From Alcanivorax sp. (GTDB taxonomy: Bacteria > Pseudomonadota > Gammaproteobacteria > Pseudomonadales > Alcanivoracaceae): a stretch of 64,000 nt of DNA. The DNA is taken from the NCBI GenBank assembly GCA_022565695.1, contig JAIUME010000007.1:78754-142753 (forward strand), read 5' to 3'. Shown here piece after piece: positions 43,557 through 52,020 of the stretch. The notes under the pieces were generated by a model that saw only the letters and a list, made by a program, of their open reading frames with translations, was not told where the DNA came from and ran no database searches. The position numbers and the translations under genes are program-made. Numbering within the stretch: position 1 is the first letter of the stretch; every line of letters starts with the position of its first letter.

Positions 43557-44711
43557 TCAGGCTCCTTGCCGTTTGCGTTGCAGCAGCAACGCCAGTCGTG
43601 TTTCCCCGTCGGGACTGTAGAGCACCAGACAGTTGTTCACCTGCTGGTAGAAAAAATCGAAGCGTGCCCGGGCGAGCGCCAGGGCCAGCGGCAGACTGGC
43701 GCTGCCGGTATCGCCAACGGCCAGTGCGGGACGAAGGGTCTCCACGGCAGGTGATGGCTCGGGGCGGGGCGCTTGCAGTTCGCCGCGGCGCATGGCCTTG
43801 CGTTGGGGTTCGTCCAGCCGCACGGGCCAGAGTGTCTTGCGTGTCTGGTACCACTCGAATTCGTCGGCGGCGGTTTCTGCGCGGGCCAGCACCACGGTCT
43901 GCAGGTCGGCGGCGGGCAGGCTGCCCCGGCTCAGTGCTGTCTCGGCGGTCTTCGCCAGGCCGGTGGGTGTGCCTGCCTCCAGGTCGCGGTGCAGCGGTTC
44001 TGCACCGAGGGCAAAATTCAGTGAGAGATCAGGATGGCCTGCGCTTTGTTGCGGCGAGGCAGCATCAGCGACGAGGGCGACGCATGCCGCTGCTTCGCCG
44101 CCGGCGCGGCCGTGCCTGTCAGTGCGGGTGCGCAGGTTCCCGTCAGCCAGGCGTTGTTCCAGGATCGCCATGTCCAGGGCGCTGTCGGCGCCTGCGAACA
44201 GTGCGCAGTGTAGCGGGTTGTCGGCGCCCGGCAGGGCGAGCTGTGCCCACAGCGTTTGCAGCGCATCGCCGAGGTGGCCAGCGTGGCACTGGGTGATCGG
44301 CAGCGACTGCAATGCGGGCATGCGTTCGCGCAGGCGGCGGCAAACATCGGCGTTGTCCGTGTGTGTTGCCGGCAGGCACAGCAGTAAATGTTCAGGCGTG
44401 ATCTGCTGCGCTGCCAGACCCGCGAGTGTCTGCGCCAGGGCCTCCGCCAACAGGTTCGCGAGCCGCGCTTCGAGGCTGAGGGCGCCGGGCGGCAGCAGTG
44501 CGGGATCGTCGACGTTGTCGGCATCCAGATCATCGGCCGGCCAGACCAGTGGCTCGACGGTGTTGCCGTCTTGATCGGCCAGGCAAAACGCCTCGCCTGC
44601 GGAGGGTGCCACCATGTGGCTCATGACGCTGCCCAGCAGCGCCTGCGGATGATCGCCAACGATGCTGCGTACGCCGCTGGCGCGCAGGGTCACAGTACGG
44701 TGCCCGGTCAT
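43557..44711 (-). CDS. Thiolase-fold (beta-ketoacyl synthase-like) T6SS accessory protein
   Basis: This 384-residue protein has the outline of a beta-ketoacyl synthase: an N-terminal half with LLLCLPATH and QCHAGHLGDALQ, the GADSAL ... GGEAAACVALV block and the GDTGSASLPLALALA block. I do not see the canonical Cys-His-His catalytic set, so it is probably a structural relative without condensing activity. Such proteins occur in T6SS clusters with DUF2169 and DUF4150 genes, which suggests a chaperone or adaptor task in effector loading. It lies three bases before the PAAR-like gene. The start at 44711 lacks a strong ribosome site. Confidence 0.7.
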   Translation of the reverse strand: MTGHRTVTLRASGVRSIVGDHPQALLGSVMSHMVAPSAGEAFCLADQDGNTVEPLVWPADDLDADNVDDPALLPPGALSLEARLANLLAEALAQTLAGLAAQQITPEHLLLCLPATHTDNADVCRRLRERMPALQSLPITQCHAGHLGDALQTLWAQLALPGADNPLHCALFAGADSALDMAILEQRLADGNLRTRTDRHGRAGGEAAACVALVADAASPQQSAGHPDLSLNFALGAEPLHRDLEAGTPTGLAKTAETALSRGSLPAADLQTVVLARAETAADEFEWYQTRKTLWPVRLDEPQRKAMRRGELQAPRPEPSPAVETLRPALAVGDTGSASLPLALALARARFDFFYQQVNNCLVLYSPDGETRLALLLQRKRQGA

Positions 44712-44876
44712 GATGTCAATGCAGCCTCGGCCTGGTGCCGATGAGCCGATAAGTATTGTTGTTGACGGGTCATGTTCCCTCCCTGGGACATTGGCGGTGC
44801 AAAGCCTATCGTAAAAATGTGCGCAAGTCGGGGCACGAACGTGCCGGAAACAATGTTTTGTGAGCCAGTGCGCGCA

Positions 44877-45866
44877 TCACAGGACCACCGTCAAGCGGTG
44901 ACGCACTGGTCGCAGGCGCTGCTGTGGCAAACCCGCACGAAACAGTCGTGACACCAGCCGGGTATCGCAGTCGATCACCAGGGTGTCGCATGTCATGGGC
45001 AGCGGCTCGCCACCGTTATGCAGCACCTGCGGCAGTGATGCCGGCAAGGTGAGGGTGACGGGCGCAGTCTGTTCGGCAAAAAAACCGTGCAAGGTCAGTT
45101 GTTCCCCGCCGGAAAAGGGATGCGAAAAACGCTGGTCCAGCGGCGCCGCGTTATGCAGGTCTGGCTTCGCATCCAGCGCAATCGGGCAGCCGTCTTCCGG
45201 CATGCGCTCGTCCGGGAAGGTGCCGCCAGCCTGATGGCGCGGCGTCCAGAAACTGGCCAGCGGACCAAGGCCGGCCGGTGCTACCTGCTGGCCGGGGCGT
45301 GTCTGCAGGGTGGTGGGCCATTCGATTTGCGGGGCGCGGTTGTCGCGCAGGCCGCGGCCCGGATTGAAGCCGCGCCCGGCTGGGTTTTCCGGCAGGCGTT
45401 GTTCCGTGTCGGGGCAGGTGCCGCCGTAGGCGTATTCGTAATGCAGTGGCAAGGGCTTCAGAGCGGCAAGCGGGCTGCGCCGGTAGCCCAGCAGTGCGCG
45501 CTGCCAGTGGCTTTCGCCGAGGACGGCGAGGCGCTTTTCCCAGCGCGCGCCGTCGGCGTGCGTCAGGGCGACGGCCACTTCCATGGCGGGCGCGCCCTGG
45601 CGCGGCGGGTGGGCGGTGCCGTGCAGATACAGTTCGCTGCCCTGTTTGAAGGGCACTGTTTCGCAGCTTGCTGCCAGGCTGCTCAGCAGCGGTTCGCCGT
45701 GATAGGCGTCGGCCTCGCAGAGGGGCTGCGTTTCAGATGTCAGGGTGCCATCCAGGGCAAAGTGCCAGGTCTGTTTGAGTATCAGCGTGTCCTGGAAGCG
45801 GCGGTTGGGCGCCCAGCCGGGGCGCAGGGCTGCCGCCAGCGGGGTCGGGTTGATCAGCTCATGCAT
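44877..45866 (-). CDS. DUF2169 T6SS effector adaptor
   Basis: DUF2169 proteins work as adaptors that help load effectors on PAAR/VgrG tips. This 329-residue protein shows the family's start (WAPNRRFQDTLILKQTWHF), the DAYHGEPLLSS segment, the KRLAVLGESHW segment, and the glycine-rich YEYAYGGTCPDTEQRLPENP with AGRGFNP and IEWP blocks. It overlaps the upstream TIGR02270-like gene by eight bases and is followed after 165 bases by the thiolase-fold gene. The 165-base gap holds no recognised feature and may contain a secondary promoter. Confidence 0.88.
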   Translation of the reverse strand: MHELINPTPLAAALRPGWAPNRRFQDTLILKQTWHFALDGTLTSETQPLCEADAYHGEPLLSSLAASCETVPFKQGSELYLHGTAHPPRQGAPAMEVAVALTHADGARWEKRLAVLGESHWQRALLGYRRSPLAALKPLPLHYEYAYGGTCPDTEQRLPENPAGRGFNPGRGLRDNRAPQIEWPTTLQTRPGQQVAPAGLGPLASFWTPRHQAGGTFPDERMPEDGCPIALDAKPDLHNAAPLDQRFSHPFSGGEQLTLHGFFAEQTAPVTLTLPASLPQVLHNGGEPLPMTCDTLVIDCDTRLVSRLFRAGLPQQRLRPVRHRLTVVL

Positions 45867-47100
45867 GGGCGGGCACCTCTTCGCGGCGGCGGTGCCAGTC
45901 TGCGCTATCGGGCACGCCAGCCTGCGTCAGTTGCCAGCGGGCCAGCATCATGTCACCGGCTTGTCCGGCCCACTGGCGTGCCAGCTCGGGTGTGCTGGCA
46001 TCGGTCAAGGGGATGCCGAGTGCGCGGCGTTGATCCGCAGGCCATTGTTGCTGGTGTTGTCGCCAATAGTGTTGCGCCTGCTCGATGTCGGGCAGGGTGT
46101 CGCGGGAGGCTTGCTCGTCACCGACCTGTTGCAGGCGCGGGCGCCGGGGTAGTGCCTGCCCGGTGAGCCATTGCCAGGCGATGGCCGCGGTCTCGGCGTG
46201 CCGTGGCGCAGCCAGTGCCTCAAGCAGCACGGGGGCGGCGTCTCGCAGGCCGGTCAGCGCGAGCCACAACAGGGCCTGCCCATCACCTGCCGTGGCGCGG
46301 GTCCACAGCGCATCACAGGGTTGCGTCGGCAGGGCCATGCTGTTCAGCCACAGCCAGTCTTCGGGCATGTCGTCCTGGGGTTGTGCCAGTTGTGTGCGCA
46401 GCAGCGCGCGCGCCTGGCCATCCTCAAGGCGCAACCCGGCCTGGCAGGCCGCTGCGGCTATGGCCGTATCCGGGTGCGTGTAGTGCTGGCGGATGTAGTC
46501 CAGTGCCATGCGGTCGTGGGCAGCGCCCTGAGTGCCGTCGCTGAACAATGCGGGGCTGAGTAATGCGGGGCTGAGCAATGCGGGTTGGCGCAGCAGCGCA
46601 TGCGCAAGAGCGGGATTGTCGAGCTCAAGCAGTGTCTGGCACCAGGTGGTGTCCGGTTTTGCACCGCGTCCGCTGGCCGCCTGCACCAGCAGCTGATCCA
46701 GCAGCGCGGGCCGCGTGTCCATGGCCATCCATACTCGCCAGCTGTCGGGGCTGGCACACAGGCGCAAGGCGTCGGCCAGCGGTGCGGTGTCGTGGTTGTG
46801 CTGGTCTGGGTCCGGGTCCAGGTCTTTGCCGCCAAGCCAGTCGGCCAGCTGCTCGGCGCCTTGTTCTGGCGCGCGCAGCAACAACACCGCAAGTGTGAGC
46901 AGTGCGTCGCAGGGTTTGTCAGGCAGTTCGTCCAGCGGAGACGGATCACAATGCGCGAGTGCTTGCAGATGTGCCGCCAGACGCATTTCCACACTACGTA
47001 ACAGGTTTGCCGGGCAAAGCGGGGTCTGGCGCAGGGCGTCGCGGCGTTGTAGCAGTGCCAGGGCGCCGCGCCAGTGACTGGCGGGGAGTGCAGCGAACAT
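45859..47100 (-). CDS. TIGR02270-like helical-repeat protein, first gene of the T6SS operon
   Basis: This 413-residue protein is mostly short helices with a HEAT-like rhythm (PALAHALLRQ, RMALDYIRQHY, AIAAAACQAGL) and a C-terminal WQWLTGQALPRRPR ... HYWRQHQQQWPADQRRALGIP signature typical of TIGR02270 proteins in T6SS clusters. A short internal duplication, LLSPALLSPALF, is encoded by a near-perfect DNA repeat at about 46556-46585. The ATG at 47100 has a strong AAGGAG site and is the first gene of the operon. Its promoter should lie in 47101-47269, where I see only a weak TTGAAG/CATGAT pair. The role is unknown but tied to DUF2169 proteins. Confidence 0.78.
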   Translation of the reverse strand: MFAALPASHWRGALALLQRRDALRQTPLCPANLLRSVEMRLAAHLQALAHCDPSPLDELPDKPCDALLTLAVLLLRAPEQGAEQLADWLGGKDLDPDPDQHNHDTAPLADALRLCASPDSWRVWMAMDTRPALLDQLLVQAASGRGAKPDTTWCQTLLELDNPALAHALLRQPALLSPALLSPALFSDGTQGAAHDRMALDYIRQHYTHPDTAIAAAACQAGLRLEDGQARALLRTQLAQPQDDMPEDWLWLNSMALPTQPCDALWTRATAGDGQALLWLALTGLRDAAPVLLEALAAPRHAETAAIAWQWLTGQALPRRPRLQQVGDEQASRDTLPDIEQAQHYWRQHQQQWPADQRRALGIPLTDASTPELARQWAGQAGDMMLARWQLTQAGVPDSADWHRRREEVPAHA

Positions 47101-47269
47101 CCTTGTCTCCTTGTCGAGGGTTCTGCATGCGTATGATCAGCAGCAGCGCAATCGCATCCAGCGGTCGCGTGATGATCTTGTGGCAGTCAGTCTTGAACAG
47201 GTGATGGGCGCTATCATGCCCTGTGTGGTGCAGATACTTCAACCGCAAGGCGCAGAAACGGGACGCCCG

Positions 47270-48385
47270 TCATACTCGCGGCCGCTCAAGCTTGTCCAGC
47301 GCCCACTGCACATGTCGCACCACCATCGCCGAGGGAAAATCCAGCCGCGCTTTTAATGCAGCAATGGCCGCATCACTGGCGGGCCCGTTGCCGAGCCCCA
47401 CGGCAATATTGCGCAACCATCCCGTATACCCGGTACGCCGGATCGGTGAACCCGCGGTGTTTTCCAGAAAGGTGGCTTCGCTCCAGTTGAACAGCGTCAC
47501 CAGGTCGGCCTGATCCAGGCTGTGCCGAGGCTGGAAATCTGCTTCACCCGAGTGCCGCGCAAAACGATTCCAGGGGCACATCAACTGGCAGTCATCACAA
47601 CCGAATACCCGGTTGCCCATCATGCTGCGCAAAGGCTCGGGAATATCGCCCTTGTTCTCGATGGTCAGCCAGGAAATGCAGCGTCGCGCATCCAGTTGAT
47701 AGGGGGCCACGATGGCATCGGTGGGGCAGACGGTGATGCAGGCCTTGCAGGCGCCGCATTTGTTTTCCACCGGCGTGTCCACCGGCAGGGGCAGATCGGT
47801 ATAGATTTCCCCGAGAAAAAACCAGCTGCCAGCCTGCTGATTGAGGATCAATGTGTGTTTGCCCTGCCAGCCCAGGCCGGCCTTGGCGGCGAGGGGTTTT
47901 TCCATCACTGGCGCGCTGTCCACGAATGCCCGGCCCAGCCCGGAGGAGGGCGCTGCGGCACGAATGCGGGTTGCCAGTTGCGCCAGCCGTTTGCGAATCA
48001 CCTTGTGATAATCCCGGCCCAGCGCATAGCGTGAGATATAGGCTTTTTCGCCTTGCTTGAGCAGCTTGACCGGCGCCGTGTCCGGCGGCAGATAATCCAT
48101 GCGCACGGAAATCACGCGCAGCGTGCCGGGCTCCAGTTCGGCCGGGCGGCTGCGCTTGGTGCCATGGGCGGCCATCCAGTCCATATCAGCCTGGTAACCC
48201 GCCGCCAGCCACTGTTGCAGGCGCGCCTCCGCCTGGCTGAGCTCGGTGTCGGCAATGCCGGCCTGTTGGAAACCCAGCTCCCGGGCCCAGATCCGGATCT
48301 GCGCCGCCAGTGCCGCCAGCGCATCATCAGACGCAGCGTCGGGCGAGGCAGGCAGTGTCGATTCAGGCGGCGTGGATTCAGGCAT
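47270..48385 (-). CDS. queG: Epoxyqueuosine reductase
   Basis: QueG makes queuosine from epoxyqueuosine in tRNA, using a cobalamin and two [4Fe-4S] clusters. The ferredoxin-like part shows CGACKACITVCPTDAI and, about 45 residues later, CDDCQLMCPWN, the two cluster motifs. Upstream are the YISRYALGRDYHKVIR segment and GLGWQGKHT that are diagnostic of the family. The ATG at 48385 gives 371 residues; the reading frame is open further upstream but runs into the divergent gene. The first 20 residues are Pro/Ser-rich and poorly conserved, so the start may be a little downstream. Confidence 0.94.
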   Translation of the reverse strand: MPESTPPESTLPASPDAASDDALAALAAQIRIWARELGFQQAGIADTELSQAEARLQQWLAAGYQADMDWMAAHGTKRSRPAELEPGTLRVISVRMDYLPPDTAPVKLLKQGEKAYISRYALGRDYHKVIRKRLAQLATRIRAAAPSSGLGRAFVDSAPVMEKPLAAKAGLGWQGKHTLILNQQAGSWFFLGEIYTDLPLPVDTPVENKCGACKACITVCPTDAIVAPYQLDARRCISWLTIENKGDIPEPLRSMMGNRVFGCDDCQLMCPWNRFARHSGEADFQPRHSLDQADLVTLFNWSEATFLENTAGSPIRRTGYTGWLRNIAVGLGNGPASDAAIAALKARLDFPSAMVVRHVQWALDKLERPRV

Positions 48386-48482
48386 GGCAGCAGCCGGGTG
48401 ATGATCGGAAGTCAGGACCAAGGTCGCGTATACTGTTGTATAGAATGAAGGCGGTTCGCTTTTGCAACCACGGATGTCGGCC

Positions 48483-50105
48483 ATGATGTTATCACACGCG
48501 CCAGTGCGTCTTCCCGCAGCGATGTCACCCCTTGCCGATGACCGGCCGTGGTGTCGGCTGGATTCTGCCGAAGGCACGCGGGCGCTGGATCGTATCGCAA
48601 TACGCGGGGCGGGTGGCGATGGCATTGAAGGTGCGGTGCTGATGCAGCGCGCCGGACAGGCGGCTTTCGATCTGTTGCGCCAGTGTTGGCCGGATGCCCG
48701 CCACCTGCTGGTGTGCTGCGGTGGCGGCAACAATGGCGGCGACGGCTATGTAATCGCACGGCTGGCGGCAGACGCCGGTCTTGCGCCGGTCATTCTGCCC
48801 CTGGTGCCACGCCATGCGCTGAAGGGCGATGCCCTGACCATGGCGGAGCGTGCGGCAGACCTGCCCCACATTACCCTCGCCGAGTTGCCCGGCACACTGC
48901 ATGACACCGACCTGATTGTGGACGCCCTGCTGGGCACCGGGCTGAACAAGGCGGTGCGCGAGCCCCTGGCGGGCCTGATCGATGCGCTCAACGCCAGTGG
49001 CAAACCGTCGTTGGCGCTGGATATGCCTTCCGGCCTGCATGCCGACACGGGCATGCCCCTGGGTGTCGCGTTGCGGGCCAGCGCCACCATGACCTTTATC
49101 GGGGTCAAGACTGGCCTGCTCACCGGTGCCGGGCCCGATCACTGTGGGGCACTGCATTTCGATGACCTTGCTGTGCCGGCGGCGGTCTACGCCGAAGTGC
49201 CGCCTGCTGCGCTGTGCCCACGCCCGGCGCTGGTCGCGGACCTGTTGCCCCGCCGCCTGCGCGCCGGGCACAAGGGGCTCTACGGGCATGTGCTGGTGAT
49301 CGGTGGTGATCACGGCTATGCGGGCGCGGCCATGATGGCTGCCCAGGCGGCACTACGCTGCGGTGCCGGGCTGGTGTCCGTGGCGACCCGCGCGGAACAT
49401 GTCAGCGGTTTCCTGACGCGCCAGCCGGAACTGATGGTGCCCGGCACGGAAAGCCGCGCGGCACTCGACACGCTGCTGGCAAAAGCGTCGGTGCTGGTGG
49501 TGGGCCCGGGCCTGGGGCAGGGCAAGTGGGGCGTTACCATGCTGGCGGCCGCTGTCGATGCCGGGCTGCCGCTGGTGCTGGATGCAGACGCCATCAACCT
49601 GCTGGCGGCGCAAGGTCTGCCCCGGCGCGCCAATGTGGTCTGGACCCCGCACCCGGGCGAAGCCGCCCGGATGCTGGATTGCAGCACGGCAGCGATACAA
49701 CAGGATCGTTTCGCCGCCCTGCGCAAGCTCACGGCAGAGACCGGGGGGGCTGTGCTGCTCAAGGGTGTCGGGACGCTGATCGGTGCAGCAGGCGATAACC
49801 TGCCGCCGGTGCTGATCAATCGCGGCAATCCTGGCATGGCCAGTGGTGGCATGGGGGATGTGCTCAGTGGCATCATCGGCGCGCTGCTGGGGCAGGGACT
49901 GATGCCCCGGGATGCGGCGACGCTGGGTGCACTGGTGCACGCCATGGCGGCGGATCGCTGCGCGGCGGCACAGGGAGAGCGCGGGCTGCTGGCTACTGAC
50001 CTGCTGGCGCAGCTGCCTGCGCTGGTTAACAGCGATGCTGCTGACTCACAGAATCTCTCACAGAACCTTTCACAGAACCTCTCACGGAACCCGGCGCATG
50101 ACTGA
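48483..50105 (+). CDS. nnr: Bifunctional NAD(P)H-hydrate epimerase/dehydratase
   Basis: Nnr repairs hydrated NAD(P)H: the N-terminal YjeF_N domain (about 20-215) epimerises NAD(P)HX and the C-terminal kinase-like domain (about 225-515) dehydrates it. GGGNNGGDGYV, LALDMPSGLHADTG, TPHPGEAARML and the GNPGMASGGMGDVLSG active-site block are all seen. The start is ambiguous: tandem ATGs at 48483/48486, an ATG at 48474, or a TTG at 48462 with the best ribosome site. The C-terminus ends in four tandem SQNL-type repeats. The stop overlaps tsaE by eight bases, giving the order nnr-tsaE-amiB-mutL known from Pseudomonas and E. coli. Confidence 0.94.
   Translation: MMLSHAPVRLPAAMSPLADDRPWCRLDSAEGTRALDRIAIRGAGGDGIEGAVLMQRAGQAAFDLLRQCWPDARHLLVCCGGGNNGGDGYVIARLAADAGLAPVILPLVPRHALKGDALTMAERAADLPHITLAELPGTLHDTDLIVDALLGTGLNKAVREPLAGLIDALNASGKPSLALDMPSGLHADTGMPLGVALRASATMTFIGVKTGLLTGAGPDHCGALHFDDLAVPAAVYAEVPPAALCPRPALVADLLPRRLRAGHKGLYGHVLVIGGDHGYAGAAMMAAQAALRCGAGLVSVATRAEHVSGFLTRQPELMVPGTESRAALDTLLAKASVLVVGPGLGQGKWGVTMLAAAVDAGLPLVLDADAINLLAAQGLPRRANVVWTPHPGEAARMLDCSTAAIQQDRFAALRKLTAETGGAVLLKGVGTLIGAAGDNLPPVLINRGNPGMASGGMGDVLSGIIGALLGQGLMPRDAATLGALVHAMAADRCAAAQGERGLLATDLLAQLPALVNSDAADSQNLSQNLSQNLSRNPAHD
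50046..50093 (+). repeat. Four tandem 12-bp repeats in the nnr 3' end
   Basis: Four copies of a 12-base unit (TCACAGAACCTC and variants) run from 50046 to 50093 in frame, coding SQNL three times and SRNP once. Because the unit is a multiple of three, copy-number change would alter the Nnr tail without breaking the frame, but it would change the distance to the tsaE start at 50098. Confidence 0.8.
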
Positions 50106-50523
50106 AGAGCATATCTATCTGGCCGACGAAACAGCGACCGAACAGTTGGGCGCGAGGCTGGCGGCGGAATTTGCCGGCGGCGGCGTGGTCACACTGGAAG
50201 GTGACCTGGGCGCAGGCAAGACCACGCTGGTGCGTGGCTGGCTGCGTGCACTGGGTCACGAGGGCGCGGTAAAGAGCCCGACCTATACTATTGTTGAACC
50301 CTATGAGCTACAGGGGCTCAACATATATCATTTCGACCTGTATCGGCTCGGTGATGCGGAAGAACTTGAATTGATGGGCGTGCGGGATTATTTCGACGGG
50401 GGCTCCCTGTGCCTGGTGGAATGGCCGCAACGTGGCGCCGGCATACTGCCGCCGGCGGACCTGCATGTGCAACTGACGGTGGCACTGCCGGGCAGGCAGG
50501 CCGTGCTCATACGACAGCGCTGA
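50098..50523 (+). CDS. tsaE: tRNA threonylcarbamoyladenosine biosynthesis ATPase
   Basis: TsaE is the small ATPase that activates the TsaB-TsaD complex in t6A37 modification of tRNA. The Walker A GDLGAGKTTL, the SPTYTIVEPY segment, the FDLYRLGDAEEL block with the Walker B-like Asp and the C-terminal LVEWPQRG are clear. The ATG at 50098 lies within the end of nnr with an eight-base overlap, giving 141 residues, slightly below the usual 150. It is translationally linked to nnr and followed after 67 bases by amiB. Confidence 0.95.
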   Translation: MTEEHIYLADETATEQLGARLAAEFAGGGVVTLEGDLGAGKTTLVRGWLRALGHEGAVKSPTYTIVEPYELQGLNIYHFDLYRLGDAEELELMGVRDYFDGGSLCLVEWPQRGAGILPPADLHVQLTVALPGRQAVLIRQR

Positions 50524-50590
50524 TTGGCGTTGGCAATGCTATGATCAGAACGATACCCGCATAGCGGATAACAGGAACAGTGGGATCTTG

Positions 50591-51982
50591 ATGCACGCAG
50601 ACAGTCAGCACAGTGATTTCTGGAATGCCGCCAGCGTTGCTGGTGGACGTCTGGGCGTCCGCCTGAGCAGCGCGCTGCTGGGGTTGCTGTCGCTCTGCTG
50701 GTTCGAGTTTGCCAGCGCGCAGACTATCGATTCGGTGCGTCTGCACCGTGCCCCCGACCACACCCGTATCGTTTTCGACCTCAAGGGGCCGCTGGAGCAC
50801 AAGGTCGATCGCCTCTCCGGCCCTGATCGCATCGTGATTGATCTCAGCGGTGCGGAGCTCGGTTTCGACATGAACAGCCTGTCGCTGGCGCGCAGCCCGA
50901 TCAACGGCATTCGCGTCGGCAAGCACGAGGCCATGACCCGTGTCGTGCTGGATATGAACGACGCGGTACGCCCCCGTACCAACCTGCTCAAACCCATCGA
51001 GCCCCATGGCTGGCGTCTGGTGGTGGATCTGTTCGACAGCGATCCCGAGCCCGTGCGCAGCATGGAAAAAGTCGTTGAGCAGCAGGCTGGCCCGCGCCCC
51101 ATGATCGTGGCGCTGGACCCGGGGCACGGCGGCGAAGACCCTGGCGCCATCGGCCCCGGCGGCGTTCAGGAAAAGAAAGTCGTGCTGGAAATTGCGCGCC
51201 GCATATATCGCCTCATGGATGCCGAGCCGGGTATCCAGCCGGTGCTGGTGCGCGACGGCGATTATTATGTGCCGCTGGCAGAACGCCGTCGTATTGCTGC
51301 CGAGCAGCATGGTGCGGATGTGTTTATTTCCATCCACGCTGATGCCTTTACGGATCCCCGCGCCAATGGCGCCTCGGTGTTTTCCCTGTCCAATCGCGGC
51401 GCGACCAGTGCCCGTGCTGCTTACCTGGCACGTATGGCCAATGACTCCGACCGCGTGGCTGGCGTGTACGAGGAAGAAAAAGACAACAGTGGCCTGATGG
51501 GCGTGCTGGCGGACATGACGCTCAGTGGTTCCATGTCCCACAGCCTCTATCTGGGCAAGGAAATGATTGAGGAAATGGGCAGCTTTACCCGCCTGCACGG
51601 CAATCGTCGCCAGGTGGAACAGGCCAACTTTGCGGTGCTGCGGGAACCGAGCATGGTTTCCGTGCTGGTGGAAACCGGCTTCATTTCCAACCCGGAAGAA
51701 GCCCGCAAGCTGCAGACCGCCGAACACCAGGACAAGATCGCCCGCGCCGTGCTTAACGGTGTGCGCCGCTATTTCGAGCACCACCCGGCGCCGGGTAGCT
51801 GGTTCGCCGAACAGCGGCGTAACGGCGGCGGCACGGTGGCCAGCCACCGTATCCAGCCCGGTGAGACGCTGTCCGCCATCGCCCGGCGCTACAGCGTGTC
51901 TGAATCCGCATTGCGAGAAGCCAACAGCCTGCGCGGGGACCTGATTCGCGTGGGCCAGGAACTGCGCATCCCCGGCTCCTGA
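50591..51982 (+). CDS. amiB: N-acetylmuramoyl-L-alanine amidase with AMIN and LysM domains
   Basis: AmiB splits septal peptidoglycan during daughter-cell separation. A signal peptide (about 1-43, ending ASAQ) is followed by an AMIN domain (about 45-140) for septal targeting, an Amidase_3 zinc domain (about 170-390) and a C-terminal LysM domain (about 415-460, HRIQPGETLSAIARRYSVSE). Zinc ligands and catalytic residues are seen in DPGHGGEDPGA, ISIHADAF and LVETGFISN. Amidases of this group are usually autoinhibited and activated by EnvC/NlpD-type factors. At 463 residues it is normal for the Pseudomonas-type enzyme. It lies between tsaE and mutL in the conserved operon. Confidence 0.95.
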   Translation: MHADSQHSDFWNAASVAGGRLGVRLSSALLGLLSLCWFEFASAQTIDSVRLHRAPDHTRIVFDLKGPLEHKVDRLSGPDRIVIDLSGAELGFDMNSLSLARSPINGIRVGKHEAMTRVVLDMNDAVRPRTNLLKPIEPHGWRLVVDLFDSDPEPVRSMEKVVEQQAGPRPMIVALDPGHGGEDPGAIGPGGVQEKKVVLEIARRIYRLMDAEPGIQPVLVRDGDYYVPLAERRRIAAEQHGADVFISIHADAFTDPRANGASVFSLSNRGATSARAAYLARMANDSDRVAGVYEEEKDNSGLMGVLADMTLSGSMSHSLYLGKEMIEEMGSFTRLHGNRRQVEQANFAVLREPSMVSVLVETGFISNPEEARKLQTAEHQDKIARAVLNGVRRYFEHHPAPGSWFAEQRRNGGGTVASHRIQPGETLSAIARRYSVSESALREANSLRGDLIRVGQELRIPGS

Positions 51983-52020
51983 ACGGCTCCCGGCACATGA
52001 ACATCTGACAAGGTTACTGC

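Noticed and set aside
47101-47269. A sigma-54 promoter upstream of the T6SS operon
   Set aside because: One GG-N10-GC pair is present near 47150 but the TT before GC and the rest of the consensus are missing.
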